A stretch of 64,000 nucleotides of DNA. Source: Paraburkholderia sp. BL10I2N1. Lineage in GTDB: Bacteria; Pseudomonadota; Gammaproteobacteria; Burkholderiales; Burkholderiaceae. The translations under genes and the position numbers were made by a program. Below are positions 45,507 to 54,279 of the stretch, in pieces; position 1 is the stretch's first letter; each line of letters starts with the position of its first letter. The notes under the pieces were generated by a model. That model did not search any database, had not been told where the DNA came from, and worked only from the letters and a program-made list of their open reading frames with translations. The DNA lies in the NCBI RefSeq assembly GCF_004361815.1, contig NZ_SNWA01000002.1:2294001-2358000 (forward strand), given 5' to 3'.

Positions 45507-46753
45507 GATTTTGCTCCTTCGTCGCCGTGCTCTGCCGAGAACTGGATCGTTCCGGCGTGCGGAGAAATCTTCGAGCCGGGACGCACAGCCGGAATACCGT
45601 CGATCACGATGCGGTCGGTCAGGGCGAGTCCAGATCGAATGACTCGCAGGCCGCCGCGAAGGTCGCCAACCTCGACCTTTCTCGGGGTGGCCACGTTGTC
45701 TTCTCCCACGACGTACACCATGTGGTCGGTTTGATCCTGGAGTACGGCGGCATCGGGGACGAGCAATGCCGGTTGCGGTGCGGTCGTTGCCAGCCGCAGG
45801 CGTGCGAAGCCGCCGGGTGTCAACGACAGGTCGCTATTGGGAATCGTTGCGCGCGCATGGATGGTTCCGCTCGAACGGTCGAGCGTGTTGTCGATAAAGT
45901 TGAGCGTGCCTGTGCGCTCATAGTTACTGTCGCCTGTCGGTGAAATAGTCACTGCGTCTGCCAACGGTCCTTTCTGGTTTTCACGAGAGTGCTGGAAAGC
46001 GGCATAGTCGTTTTCGCTGATGTCGAAATCCAGATAGATCGGGTCCAGCGAAACGATGGTCGCGAGCAGCGTCGTGGGGCCGCTGCCGGCGCGGCTGCCG
46101 GATACCAGATTGCCTGTCGACACGAGGTGTGTTCCGATGCGCCCGGTAAACGGTGCTGTGATCTTGCACCGATCCAGGTCGAACCTGGCATCGCGAACCA
46201 GAGCATTGGCATTGTCGACAGCCGCTTGAGCCGCGCGTTGTTCAGCGACTTTCTGGTCGACGTTCTCGACCGTTCCCGCCTCCGAACGCTGCAGTTCCTG
46301 CGCGCGGGCAAGCTCTCGCGTGGCGAGAGCCAGCCGGGCATGCGCGGATTCGAGTCCAGCCGTCGCTTGGCTCAACTTGATCTGATAGGGTTCCGGATCG
46401 ATCTCGAAGAGCACGTCGCCTTTATGCACGATGTCGCCGTCCTTGAAGTTGATCTGCGTGAGCGTGCCGCCGACCTGAGCACGCAATTCGACACGATTCA
46501 CGGCCGAGAACTGGCCGAGGAACCCGAGCCGGCCCTCGATATCGCGCTGCAACGGCGCGCTGATGGCAACCGACGGAGGCGGCGGCGCGGCAACGGGCGC
46601 TGCACTCGACCAGTGCCTGTGAGTGATCGTCGCCGCCACGGCGACGATCACAGCGGCTGCAACACCTTTACCGACCCATCGAACGGAGCCGGACGTCGCC
46701 GGGTTTGCTGGAGTAGCGACTCCCACCTCGGCCTGATCAATACGGTTATTCAT
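45503..46753 (-). CDS. RND efflux periplasmic adaptor (membrane fusion protein, MexE type)
   Basis: A 416-aa adaptor with an N-terminal membrane anchor (GVAAAVIVAVAATITHRHW), a lipoyl half-motif (VELRAQVGGTLTQINFKDGD IVHKGDVLFEIDP), a coiled-coil hairpin and a beta-barrel (ITAPFTGRIGTHLVSTGNLV). It leads the operon. The operator at 46911-46925 is 157 bp upstream. Confidence 0.94.
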   Translation of the reverse strand: MNNRIDQAEVGVATPANPATSGSVRWVGKGVAAAVIVAVAATITHRHWSSAAPVAAPPPPSVAISAPLQRDIEGRLGFLGQFSAVNRVELRAQVGGTLTQINFKDGDIVHKGDVLFEIDPEPYQIKLSQATAGLESAHARLALATRELARAQELQRSEAGTVENVDQKVAEQRAAQAAVDNANALVRDARFDLDRCKITAPFTGRIGTHLVSTGNLVSGSRAGSGPTTLLATIVSLDPIYLDFDISENDYAAFQHSRENQKGPLADAVTISPTGDSNYERTGTLNFIDNTLDRSSGTIHARATIPNSDLSLTPGGFARLRLATTAPQPALLVPDAAVLQDQTDHMVYVVGEDNVATPRKVEVGDLRGGLRVIRSGLALTDRIVIDGIPAVRPGSKISPHAGTIQFSAEHGDEGAKS

Positions 46754-46910
46754 GGCATTCCTAAGTATGTTGACAGGCTGTACGACATAGAGTCATGTCC
46801 CAGCTCGCCCGTTAGATGATCAATCTTTGCTTTCTTGTATGAAGAAAGCGGGTCAGTCCAGAACCAGGCCGCTATCCCGGGAGGCTTCTCCGTGAACGAC
46901 TGCCGGCTAA

Positions 46911-46925
46911 GTTTCGTGACGCAAC
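46911..46925. promoter_or_regulatory. 15-bp palindrome, candidate HxlR operator (RND operon side)
   Basis: GTTTCGTGACGCAAC, a near-perfect palindrome around a central G. A CTATAG follows at once, as at the MFS copy, giving a minus-strand -10-like box for the RND operon. Confidence 0.7.
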
Positions 46926-46992
46926 TATAGGCAACACCGCTGCGTCACACTACTGGCCGAAACCGGGAAGCTGTTCCCCGCAATCTGGTTAA

Positions 46993-47007
46993 GTTGCGTG
47001 ACGAAAC
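46993..47007. promoter_or_regulatory. 15-bp palindrome, candidate HxlR operator (HxlR gene side)
   Basis: GTTGCGTGACGAAAC, the mirror of the copy 82 bp to the left. It ends 22 bp before the HxlR ATG, a position that would allow autorepression of a divergent promoter pair. Confidence 0.7.
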
Positions 47008-47029
47008 CTGGGCTACGATACGTTCCATC

Positions 47030-47548
47030 ATGTATAGAAAACGCTTCGATGGAATGGACTGTTCGATCGCTCGCGCCCTCGATGAGGTGGGCGAGTGGTG
47101 GACGCTACTGATCGTTCGCGAGTGCACGCAAGGCAGCAGGCGCTTCGACGAATTTCAGAGCGGGCTCGGCATCGCCCGCAATGTCCTCACTGCACGGCTG
47201 GAACGTTTGATCGAGCTGGACATACTCGAACGCTTCCCGATCGCAGAACGCGCAAATACGTTCGGTTACAGGTTGACCTCGAAGGGGGCGGACTTATACC
47301 CGGTGCTGGTCGCGCTGATGCAATGGGGCGACAAGTGGCTAAGGCCCAATGGCAAGCCGCCGATCGCATTGGTGGAGCATGCGAGTGGGAATCCCGTAGA
47401 AGTCGTAGAGGTTCGCGCAACGAACGGGCAAGCGCTGACGTATCGGGACGTTCGATTTGCTGCCGGTCCGGGTGCGACGAAGGCGACGCGGGATGTCATC
47501 GAGAACCGGAATGATCGGGTACTCGGTGACCAGAGCGAGGAGTCATGA
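47030..47548 (+). CDS. HxlR-family transcriptional regulator
   Basis: A 172-aa winged-helix regulator. MDCSIARALDEVGEWWTLLI VRE is the family signature, followed by FDEFQSGLGIARNVLTARLE (recognition helix) and YRLTSKGADLYPVLVALMQW. The start at ATG 47030 removes 12 codons that overlap the operator. It is divergent from the RND operon. HxlR proteins often repress a neighbouring gene and respond to electrophiles or aromatics. The palindromes around it make RND and MFS genes likely targets. Confidence 0.9.
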   Translation: MYRKRFDGMDCSIARALDEVGEWWTLLIVRECTQGSRRFDEFQSGLGIARNVLTARLERLIELDILERFPIAERANTFGYRLTSKGADLYPVLVALMQWGDKWLRPNGKPPIALVEHASGNPVEVVEVRATNGQALTYRDVRFAAGPGATKATRDVIENRNDRVLGDQSEES

Positions 47549-47631
47549 GCTTTGAAGGCTGCCGGCCTTAACGGGGCAGCCGAGGGCACGCGGTCGGGGC
47601 GTGACAGTGTGCGGAGGGAAGCGAAACAGCG

Positions 47632-48552
47632 CTAGTGCCGCTTCTGCTTGCCGAATCTGGACAGCGATTGCCTGAGTTTGGGCGCCGCAAAGTCGATGAA
47701 ATGCCGCAGTTTGATGGCCATGAGATTTCTGGACACATGAACCAGATGGACGGGCACGGGCTCGATCTCAAACTGTGGCAGGAGGATCTCGAGCTGCCCG
47801 TTCCGGATCGCTTCGTCGGCATCGTGCTCGAATACGTAGGTGATGCCTGCGTTGTCCACGGCGGCGCTGACTGCAGCGTCGGGTGACGTGACCTCGAGCC
47901 GGGGTTTCACGCCGAGCACATAGGTTTTATTCGTCGTGGGAAGGCGGAAGCGCCACGGCGACAGATACGGGCTATTGAAGACGACGCACGAATATTTCAC
48001 GAGATCGTCGGGTTCGCGCGGCGGCGCATGGTTGGCAAGGAAGGCCGGACTCGCGCAGACGATCGGCCGCAATGAACCGATGCGCGTGGCGATCATGCTG
48101 CTGTCCGCGAGTTCTCCGATCCGCAACGCGAGATCGGCGTGCGAATCGATGAGGTCAAGATTTCGATCGGAGAGAAGGAGCCGAACGGTGATGTCCGGAT
48201 ACTGCGCGAGGAACTGATTGATGACGGGCAAGATATGCAGGCGACCGAGCTGCACGGGCGCAGTGACGACCAGCTCTCCTTTTGCTGTCGCGAACTCGCC
48301 CGTGGCTTCGCGCTCCTGTTCGCGAACGAGATCGAGGATGCGTCGAGCCGCCGCGACGTATGACATGCCCGCGTCGGTCAATGTCAGTTTTCGCGTGGTT
48401 CGTATCAGCAACCGGGTTCCAAGCAACTCCTCGAGGTCGGCTACTTTGCGAGTGAGCGTGCTGACAGGTATTTTCAGTTCGCGCGCTGCCGCCGACAGGC
48501 TTCCTCTGTCCACAGCGGTCAGCAACATTTCCATGGCTTCTAGTCGGTCCAA
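47632..48552 (-). CDS. LysR-family transcriptional regulator
   Basis: A 306-aa regulator with an N-terminal LysR helix-turn-helix (AVDRGSLSAAARELKIPVST LTRKVADLEELLGTRLLIRT) and a substrate-binding domain (GELVVTAPVQLGRLHILPVI, SDRNLDLIDSHADLALRIGE). Length is usual. It converges on the HxlR gene. Its target is not clear from position. Confidence 0.93.
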   Translation of the reverse strand: MDRLEAMEMLLTAVDRGSLSAAARELKIPVSTLTRKVADLEELLGTRLLIRTTRKLTLTDAGMSYVAAARRILDLVREQEREATGEFATAKGELVVTAPVQLGRLHILPVINQFLAQYPDITVRLLLSDRNLDLIDSHADLALRIGELADSSMIATRIGSLRPIVCASPAFLANHAPPREPDDLVKYSCVVFNSPYLSPWRFRLPTTNKTYVLGVKPRLEVTSPDAAVSAAVDNAGITYVFEHDADEAIRNGQLEILLPQFEIEPVPVHLVHVSRNLMAIKLRHFIDFAAPKLRQSLSRFGKQKRH

Positions 48553-48781
48553 CGCGTTCGCTCACGTGGGAATAGGTCGCAGTATTGTAGGGGAAGTTGC
48601 CACCCAAAAGCTGGAACGTCAGGTGCCTGCGGATCGTGCGCAGTGCGGTCTGGTGGAATCGAAACGTGCGGTCTCGTTGGGCAATCTGCTGGAAAGCGAG
48701 ATGAAAGTTTTTCCGGCCTACGCCTTCGCGGTGTCGTGTCAGAGCGTTACTTCAAGAAAACACATGTCCCTGGAGAGTCCG

Positions 48782-49285
48782 ATGTATGCACAGGCTATCG
48801 CGCAATGCGTGCAAGCAGTAAAAACAATGGAGACGTATCTCGACAAGGCGGAGCGCTTCGCGAATGCGAAGAAGTTCGATGTTGCCGTTCTGTTATCGAC
48901 TCGCCTCGCTCCCGACATGGGCGGGTTGCTCTATCAGATACAAAGCGCGTGCGACTATTTAAAGGGTGGCGCGGCCTTTCTTTCAGGGCAGCAGCCACCG
49001 CGACATGAAGACAATGAGCAAACGCTTGACGAAGCGCGTGCGCGCATCCGCAAGACGATTGATTTCGCCGAAGGCGTGGCGGTAGACCAGTACGCTGACG
49101 CAGCCAATCAGATCGTAAAAGTATCCTGGGTGCCAGGTAAGCTAACTGGCGAAAACTATCTGCTGCAGATTGTGATTCCGAATGTCTACTTCCATGTCGC
49201 CATGGCTTACGCAATTTTGCGCACGAATGGCGTCGACGTCGGGAAGCTGGACTTCATTGGTTCGGTCAATGCCTTCGATGCCTGA
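48782..49285 (+). CDS. DUF1993 family protein
   Basis: A 167-aa helical protein of the DinB-like four-helix type. Landmarks: MYAQAIAQCVQAVKTMETYL DKAERFAN, LAPDMGGLLYQIQSACDYLK, then WVPGKLTGENYLLQIVIPNV YFHVAMAYAILRTNGVDVGK and DFIGSV near the end, as in DUF1993 proteins. GGAGAGTCCG stands before ATG 48782; the frame is open far upstream, but those residues overlap the LysR gene on the other strand. Function unknown. Confidence 0.85.
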   Translation: MYAQAIAQCVQAVKTMETYLDKAERFANAKKFDVAVLLSTRLAPDMGGLLYQIQSACDYLKGGAAFLSGQQPPRHEDNEQTLDEARARIRKTIDFAEGVAVDQYADAANQIVKVSWVPGKLTGENYLLQIVIPNVYFHVAMAYAILRTNGVDVGKLDFIGSVNAFDA

Positions 49286-49809
49286 TTGGCAGGCAGCCCA
49301 AGTCGTTGCTGAAATGCGAATCGAGGAATGCAGACGCTTTCCTCGAAAACGATCTGTTGACGAGTCAGTACGATGAGCGACCGCCTCGCGATCGAAAGCA
49401 GCCATTGACTTGCAGAAGACGACTGTCGGCTCAGGGTCGACTCCGGCCCTAGGCCTCGCCTGGAAGCACGGTCATCGCCGGGCACGGGACACGATGGGTC
49501 GCGAACCGCCTACAAGGATTCCTGATCCGCTGTGGTGGTCTAATCCCCCGGGCCCATCAGGCCTGGTTTGGGTTTTCATGTAGTGAATACAGAATTATGA
49601 CAACGCGGCGGTTTGCGGAGCAGGATTTCGGGCAATCATCCTGTAATAGCCTCATTTGGGAAGCGGACTTTTCGTATCGCATTGTGATCGACGATCCGCT
49701 CCGCAATTTTCTCGCGGAGACTGATATAAAAGGCCTTTTTCACGTCAAATCCGCCACAATTGCGGAGCGGAAAATCGCCTAACATCATGATTTAAAGGGA
49801 TTTGCGAAA
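49286..49809. other. Region before the tRNA remnant
   Basis: No gene supported. The stretch 49600-49770 repeats short words such as GCGGAGC and CCGCTCCGC several times, giving local dyads. It abuts the attachment-like site at 49810. Confidence 0.35.
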
Positions 49810-49867
49810 GGACTCATAATCCGCCTCCGAAAGGACATCGTGGGTTCGACTCCCACCCGGCCCACCA
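49810..49867 (+). other. 3' part of a tRNA gene, candidate attachment site
   Basis: The sequence holds an anticodon arm GGA-CTCATAA-TCC (CAU anticodon), a 17-base variable region with a small TCC-GAAA-GGA hairpin, a T arm GTGGG-TTCGACT-CCCAC, the acceptor strand CCGGCCC, A and CCA. No matching 5' acceptor strand (GGGCCGG) is found upstream. A 3' tRNA piece directly before an integrase gene is the typical attachment duplicate of a genomic island. The tRNA identity is uncertain because the variable region is long for a Met tRNA. Confidence 0.75.
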
Positions 49868-50800
49868 AGCCTGACAAGGGTTTCAGCGAATTGTCCACAC
49901 CAGCGTCAAGTCAAAGGTGTGGACTTTTCTGCCCGAAACCGGATTTCAGGCCACCTATTTCTTCTGCCCAATCTTCCCGACAGCGTGTGCCAACCGCGCG
50001 GTGACAAGGTGCGAATAGCGCTTCGTCGACGCGACTGACTTGTGCCCCAGCACACCTCCAACGGTGAACAGATCGATGCCCGCGTTAATCATCTCCGACG
50101 CTGCCGCGTGTCTCAGGTCGTGGAATTTCGTGTCCAGGTGACCAGCTGATTCTCTTGCCTTGATCCATTCGGTCTCGAACTGTTTCAACGTGATCGTGAA
50201 GCGTATCCGACGCGCGAGCACGGCGGTTCTGGGGTGCACCGGGACCACGCGCGGTCGTCCGTTTTTGGTATCGTCCAGTGAGTACCCCTGCTGCGTCAGC
50301 TTTGCGCGAAGGATTTCACCGCGGCGCATTCCCGAGTAAAACGCGATCCTGATGGCTGCCCGCACCTGACGGTTCTTGCACGCTCGCGCGATCTCTAGCA
50401 TCTCTTTGCGCTGCGGGTAGTGATGTCGCTCATTTTTGACCGCGGGAATGAGCAACTGGGCCGTCTGATCCAGGTCGATCCGACCGACCTTGTGTGCGTA
50501 CTTGATGGCGGCCCGCAAATAGGCCAGAACATTCCTGATTGTTCCGTCTGACAGTTGTGGCTTGGGGTGGCCTTCGTGGTCACGCGCAGCTCGCAGGTAT
50601 CCGACGAACTGTTTCGACCACGCGTGCAGGTCCGTGGCATCCTGGTCGGCGAATTCCGGTGCCCACTTTTCAAGGATCTGTATTCTTTTTCGGGCATCCT
50701 ACCAATACCCACTCCTGTCGGCAACGTGCGCACGCACGCAATCGCCGATAGTCACAACGGGTTTGATTACGCCACTCGCGATTGCGTAGAGGTCATGCTC

Positions 50801-51904
50801 GGCGGCCTCAAATCTGAAGTGCAACACCTGTTTCGTATAAGGTGTTGCGATGCACGAAAGAACTCAGTATCAACAACTTCAGCCTGAAGAGCGCTTGACC
50901 ATTGCAAGTCTGCATTTGCAGGGTTCGAGTATCCGGGCCATGGCCCGGATACTCGGGCGCTCGCCAGCCACCGTTAGCCGTGAACTGGCGCGAAACAGCT
51001 TGCCTGCTGGCTACGCGTCCGTGTCGGCCGAAGCGCTCAGTGCCGCACGCCGCAGCGCGGGTCGCGGCCCCACAAAGCTTTGCCTGCAAAGCGTCTGCTG
51101 GCGCATCGTTCTCACCCTGCTCGAGTGGAAATGGTCACCCCAGCAGATATCGGGCACACTGAAGCGCATGTATCCGACCGACCCGACCCAGCAGGTTTCG
51201 CACGAAACCATCTACACGGCCATCTATGCCCAGCCGCGCGGCGAACTGCGCCGTCAGCTCATTGCCTGCCTGCGCCATGGCCACAGCACGCGTATGCCGC
51301 GTACACGGGGCACAGACCGGCGTGGACAGATTCCCGACATGGTCAGCATTCATGTGCGGCCGCCCGAAATCGAAGACCGGTTGATGCCTGGACACTGGGA
51401 AGGCGACTTCATCAAGGGTGCCGGCAACCAGTCTTCAGTAGGCGTTCTGGTCGAAAGGACCAGCCGCCTGGTGCTGCTCGCAAAGATGGAAGACGCCACC
51501 GCCGCTTCAGCACTGGCGGCCTTCTCCGCCAAACTCAATTCGATTGCCGAGCCATTACGGCAGAGCTTCACCTACGACCAGGGCAAAGAAATGTCGCGGC
51601 ATAAAGAACTCACCGCCGCGACCGGCGTGAAGGTGTACTTCTGCGACCCGCACAGTCCATGGCAACGCGGCACTTGTGAAAACACCAACGGCCTGCTGCG
51701 CCAGTATCTGCCCAAAGGCACAGACCTTTCGGTCTACAGTCAGGACGAACTCGACGCCATTGCAGACAGTCTGAACAGCCGGCCTCGCGCGACTCACGCC
51801 TTCCATTCGCCATTCGAGGTCTTCGCCGCGACCCTTGCTTCAGCAAGTCAACCTCAAGGCTCTAAACATTAAACCCGCTGTTGCGCTTCACTCTTGAAAC
51901 CGCC
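50801..51904 (+). mobile_element. IS30-family insertion sequence
   Basis: Imperfect inverted repeats of about 26 bp (left GGCGGCCTCAAATCTGAAGT..., right complement GGCGGTTTCAAGAGTGAAGC...) bound 1104 bp. A 3-bp duplication, CTC, stands at 50798-50800 and 51905-51907. The ends were fixed by restoring the integrase frame. It carries one intact transposase. Confidence 0.85.
50850..51872 (+). CDS. IS30-family transposase
   Basis: A 340-aa DDE transposase. N-terminal helix-turn-helix (LTIASLHLQGSSIRAMARIL GRSPATVSRELARN), then the HTH_38-like and rve core: GHWEGDFIKGAGNQSSVGVL (Asp), FTYDQGKEMSRHKEL (Asp) and DPHSPWQRGTCENTNGLLRQ YLPKGTDL (Glu). Complete. Confidence 0.95.
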   Translation: MHERTQYQQLQPEERLTIASLHLQGSSIRAMARILGRSPATVSRELARNSLPAGYASVSAEALSAARRSAGRGPTKLCLQSVCWRIVLTLLEWKWSPQQISGTLKRMYPTDPTQQVSHETIYTAIYAQPRGELRRQLIACLRHGHSTRMPRTRGTDRRGQIPDMVSIHVRPPEIEDRLMPGHWEGDFIKGAGNQSSVGVLVERTSRLVLLAKMEDATAASALAAFSAKLNSIAEPLRQSFTYDQGKEMSRHKELTAATGVKVYFCDPHSPWQRGTCENTNGLLRQYLPKGTDLSVYSQDELDAIADSLNSRPRATHAFHSPFEVFAATLASASQPQGSKH

Positions 51905-51918
51905 CTCCCATTTCCGCG

Positions 51919-52227
51919 CTAGTTCGTCCGCTTCCCGGGCAGAAATTCCCGCAGGGAAAAGCTTGGTTTTTCGAATGCGGTGATTGTCGATGACGCGCTC
52001 GAACGACCAACGGTAGCGCTTGCGGCCGGCCTTGATAACGGTGTCGACTGGCATGATGCAAGAAACCTGTAGAGCGAATCGAGTTCGTAGACGTGCGTTT
52101 TGTGGCCGAGTTTGTAGCGCTTGATGATCTCGCCGGCGCGGTCAATGCGGCTGATTGCGTATCGCGGCACACCCAGGATCTCGGCGGCTTCCTTTGCGCT
52201 CACGCGCTTTCCTCCTCCAATGTTCAT
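51919..52227 (-). CDS. Excisionase-like HTH protein
   Basis: The first 60 or so residues (GKRVSAKEAAEILGVPRYAI SRIDRAGEIIKRYKLGHKTH VYELDSLYRFLA) form a MerR/AlpA-type helix-turn-helix as in excisionases that accompany integrases. The frame then runs on through the integrase start in another frame for 40 more codons with low-complexity sequence, so the true stop may have been lost. It stands directly upstream of the integrase. ATG 52227 follows a GAGGTGTGAG. Confidence 0.6.
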   Translation of the reverse strand: MNIGGGKRVSAKEAAEILGVPRYAISRIDRAGEIIKRYKLGHKTHVYELDSLYRFLASCQSTPLSRPAASATVGRSSASSTITAFEKPSFSLREFLPGKRTN

Positions 52228-52228
52228 C

Positions 52229-52807
52229 TCACACCTCGCGCGTCGCGCGCGATTTCAGATAATCCTTGCCCAGCTTTGGTCGTGCGACGCACTCAAGCGG
52301 CACTGGCTGCGTAGCAGCCGCGATGTACAGCGGATGTTTCGGATTGCCGTCAAGGTTAAGGCCGAGGTGAAAGAGCTTCCCGGACATACTGGTGATGCGA
52401 AGAAGGTGCAAGACGCCGGCCGCACGCCTCGCGGCAGCCTCGTGCAAGCCCCACGCGCAGATGACCATCGAAGCGCTGTCGATTGCCTCCAGGATTGCAC
52501 CGTTCGCCCGGTTACGTGGTCCGAGCGGGTCTGGATGCAACAGTAGTTCGTCGGGGTTGGTGGCACGAAGTGGGTACAGGTTGGCGACTTCGAGCCGGCC
52601 AAAGTTGTTCGCGACTGCGCGGGCGAAGCACCGTGTGATCGTCGGGTCATCGACGAGGTGGTCTGCTGTCGACGGATTCAGCATGAGGAACGCGAGCGTA
52701 GGACGTGACGTGTCCCATGCGCGCCAGAGCCGGTACCGGTTCGCGCCGCAGTCGCTCAGATGCATGCCGCGTTCGCAGGCCGGGTCGGTTTCGATCAGGC
52801 GTTTCAT
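52229..52807 (-). CDS. DUF1643 domain protein
   Basis: A 192-aa protein. LSDCGANRYRLWRAWDTSRP, TLAFLMLNPSTADHLVDDPT ITRC and FGRLEVANLYPLRATNPDEL are the defining motifs of DUF1643, a family common on phages, plasmids and islands. ICAWGLHEAA follows. Function is unknown. It overlaps almost the excisionase start and is part of the island's cargo. Confidence 0.88.
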   Translation of the reverse strand: MKRLIETDPACERGMHLSDCGANRYRLWRAWDTSRPTLAFLMLNPSTADHLVDDPTITRCFARAVANNFGRLEVANLYPLRATNPDELLLHPDPLGPRNRANGAILEAIDSASMVICAWGLHEAAARRAAGVLHLLRITSMSGKLFHLGLNLDGNPKHPLYIAAATQPVPLECVARPKLGKDYLKSRATREV

Positions 52808-52949
52808 CGCTCCACCTCCTTTTCCCGTCGGTCAACGTAATGCTCTACTCGTCCGTCTCCAGATCCCTGTCAGACGCCCTTTGTCACGCCTGCCGGGCCT
52901 GGTTCAGGCACGCCACATCTTTCATGCGCCGCGCTGTGTGTGCGGAAAG

Positions 52950-52967
52950 GCGCCCCTACAGGGGCGC
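52950..52967 (-). terminator. Hairpin terminator after the antirestriction gene
   Basis: On the minus strand GCGCCCC-TGTA-GGGGCGC is followed by CTTTCC. The 7-bp GC stem lies 44 bp past the stop of the antirestriction gene. A plausible terminator. Confidence 0.6.
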
Positions 52968-53010
52968 GCTTCGTCAAAAGAACTGATGACGGTAACGACT
53001 GCACGGCGGC

Positions 53011-53442
53011 TCAGTCGATGGCGGCGAAAATCGATGTCGCTTCCACGTGTTGTGAGGCAAAGTCGCGCAGCTGGTAGAAGAGCTCACCGAAGTGCGCGTC
53101 TCGGGTTTGCCAGGCAAGGGCATTGAAGGCCGTCAGGCAGGCGACGATGCCGGCGGCGTCGCACGACATCTCACCATCGAAGCCATTGCCGTCGCACTGG
53201 ATGCGCAATGGCTCATCGAGGCGAGGGGCCATGTAGAAGCCTCCGTTGGACAGTTCGAAGAAGTCCCAGAAGCCGCCTGAATAGCCATGACAGACGGATT
53301 GCAGCGACTGGTAGACCATTGCCTCACCCGTCATCAACTGCTGCCCGAAATAGCGTGGCAGCGTGTTTATACGCTTTGATTCAGGGACGCACACGGCCTT
53401 GACGATGCCGTTCGAGGTCTGGACTTCAGAGTCAGGTTGCAT
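53011..53442 (-). CDS. Antirestriction protein, ArdB/KlcA family
   Basis: A 143-aa protein that in its family blocks type I restriction enzymes after conjugative entry. Motifs: RINTLPRYFGQQLMTGEAMV YQ, GGFWDFFELSNGGFYMAP, GNGFDGEMSCDAAGIVACL and LRDFASQHVEATSIFAAID. GGAGAACATC before ATG 53442 sets the start. Its presence points to a conjugative or integrative element. Confidence 0.92.
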   Translation of the reverse strand: MQPDSEVQTSNGIVKAVCVPESKRINTLPRYFGQQLMTGEAMVYQSLQSVCHGYSGGFWDFFELSNGGFYMAPRLDEPLRIQCDGNGFDGEMSCDAAGIVACLTAFNALAWQTRDAHFGELFYQLRDFASQHVEATSIFAAID

Positions 53443-53558
53443 GATGTTCTCCAGCAAGAAATTCGCGGAGCATGCCCCTGGCGGGGAAGCGTCCCCGCGA
53501 CGGGTAAATAAGGCAAGCGATAAGGCAAGCGGTCTGACCGCTTACGAGGCAGATGTGG

Positions 53559-53999
53559 CTAGTCCTGGTCGGGCAGCAGGATCGTTGCGACCGGACGGTC
53601 AGTGGTTCCCGCATCGATGACCAGTTTCAGATGAACCTCGGAGGCCGGTGCTGCACTTCCATCGTCAGGATCGAGGCGCGCACTGAAAAAGACCGCCTTG
53701 TCTTCGTGTCGATGCATGACTTCGGCGGCTGCAGCCCACAGGATCGACCACAGACGCGTGGCCGCAACACAGGATGAACATGGGCAGTGAATGGCATCGT
53801 GAGCGACGTCGGCAAGACCGGCGAGGCACAGGTGCAACGCCTCTTTCGACATCGCGACAGGCGCCCTGAAACCGGCCTCGCAGGCGATGCGCGACAGGTC
53901 CACCAGACGGCCGTCACGCAGACGTTGTTCGCGGGACGCCGGGCGAAGCGCCGATGACGGCGCAGCTGAAGCAGGGACATCGTAGTAGTAGACAGACAT
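53559..53999 (-). CDS. DUF6573-like island protein
   Basis: A 146-aa protein starting MSVYYYDVPASAAPSSALRP, preceded by AAGGAGCATGTC. The block REQRLRDGRLVDLSRIACEA GFRAPVAMSKEAL matches a family found beside antirestriction genes on ICEs and plasmids. The C-terminal part ends VFFSARLDPDDG... HLKLVIDAG...ATILLPDQD. Cys residues (CPCSSC) occur mid-protein. The biochemical role is unknown. Confidence 0.7.
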   Translation of the reverse strand: MSVYYYDVPASAAPSSALRPASREQRLRDGRLVDLSRIACEAGFRAPVAMSKEALHLCLAGLADVAHDAIHCPCSSCVAATRLWSILWAAAAEVMHRHEDKAVFFSARLDPDDGSAAPASEVHLKLVIDAGTTDRPVATILLPDQD

Positions 54000-54279
54000 G
54001 ACATGCTCCTTGAACGGGTGAAGGGGCATGTGCTCCCCGGGGGGGATGCAATGCCCCTGGGGGTGAAAGATCGGGATGAGTGTCCGCGCCGAATGAATTT
54101 TGAGCCACCGCGCCGACCGAGCTTTGAGCCGGGGTGGAGACCGGTCCGAAGCAGGACCGGTTGTGGATAAGTGTATGGGTTTGCGGAGTGCTTGTCCTCC
54201 TTCGTGTGAGGATGTATTGCGCAGTGGAAGCTGCGAAGGGCGTAGCCCGTAGCGGCTTCCACTGCGCGGCAAGCGACGA

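Larger units (their letters stand above)
49955..52054 (-). pseudogene. Tyrosine integrase of a genomic island, interrupted by IS30 and a stop codon
   Basis: The N-terminus (52054 to 51905) is MPVDTVIKAGRKRYRWSFER with a zinc-free arm-type start, and the rest (50797 to 49955) has the SAM-like core-binding domain (RIQILEKWAPEFADQDATDL) and the catalytic domain: FYSGMRRGEI (Arg), FHDLRHAAASEM (HxxR), LGHKSVASTKRYSH (Tyr). The IS30 element at 50801-51904 separates the halves; removing it with one GAG copy gives ARKWEHDLYAIASG in frame. A TAG at 50699-50701 adds a second lesion. Reconstructed length is about 330 aa. The island's own integrase is therefore dead. Confidence 0.85.

Noticed and set aside
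42561..46819. Plus-strand ORFs of up to 510 codons over the RND operon
   Set aside because: They are antisense shadows of the pump and adaptor genes; His/Arg/Asp-rich with no family pattern.
48218..48781. Upstream extension of the DUF1993 reading frame
   Set aside because: It is antisense to the LysR gene and lacks family similarity; ATG 48782 has a ribosome binding site.
49600..49790. Repeated GCGGAGC words suspected to be a CRISPR or iteron array
   Set aside because: Copies are short, irregularly spaced and not followed by spacers; no array or replication gene is nearby.
49810..49867. Complete tRNA gene
   Set aside because: No 5' acceptor or D arm is found that pairs with the 3' half, so only a 3' remnant is supported.
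53133..53620. Short plus-strand ORFs over the antirestriction gene
   Set aside because: Shadows of a strongly supported gene on the other strand.
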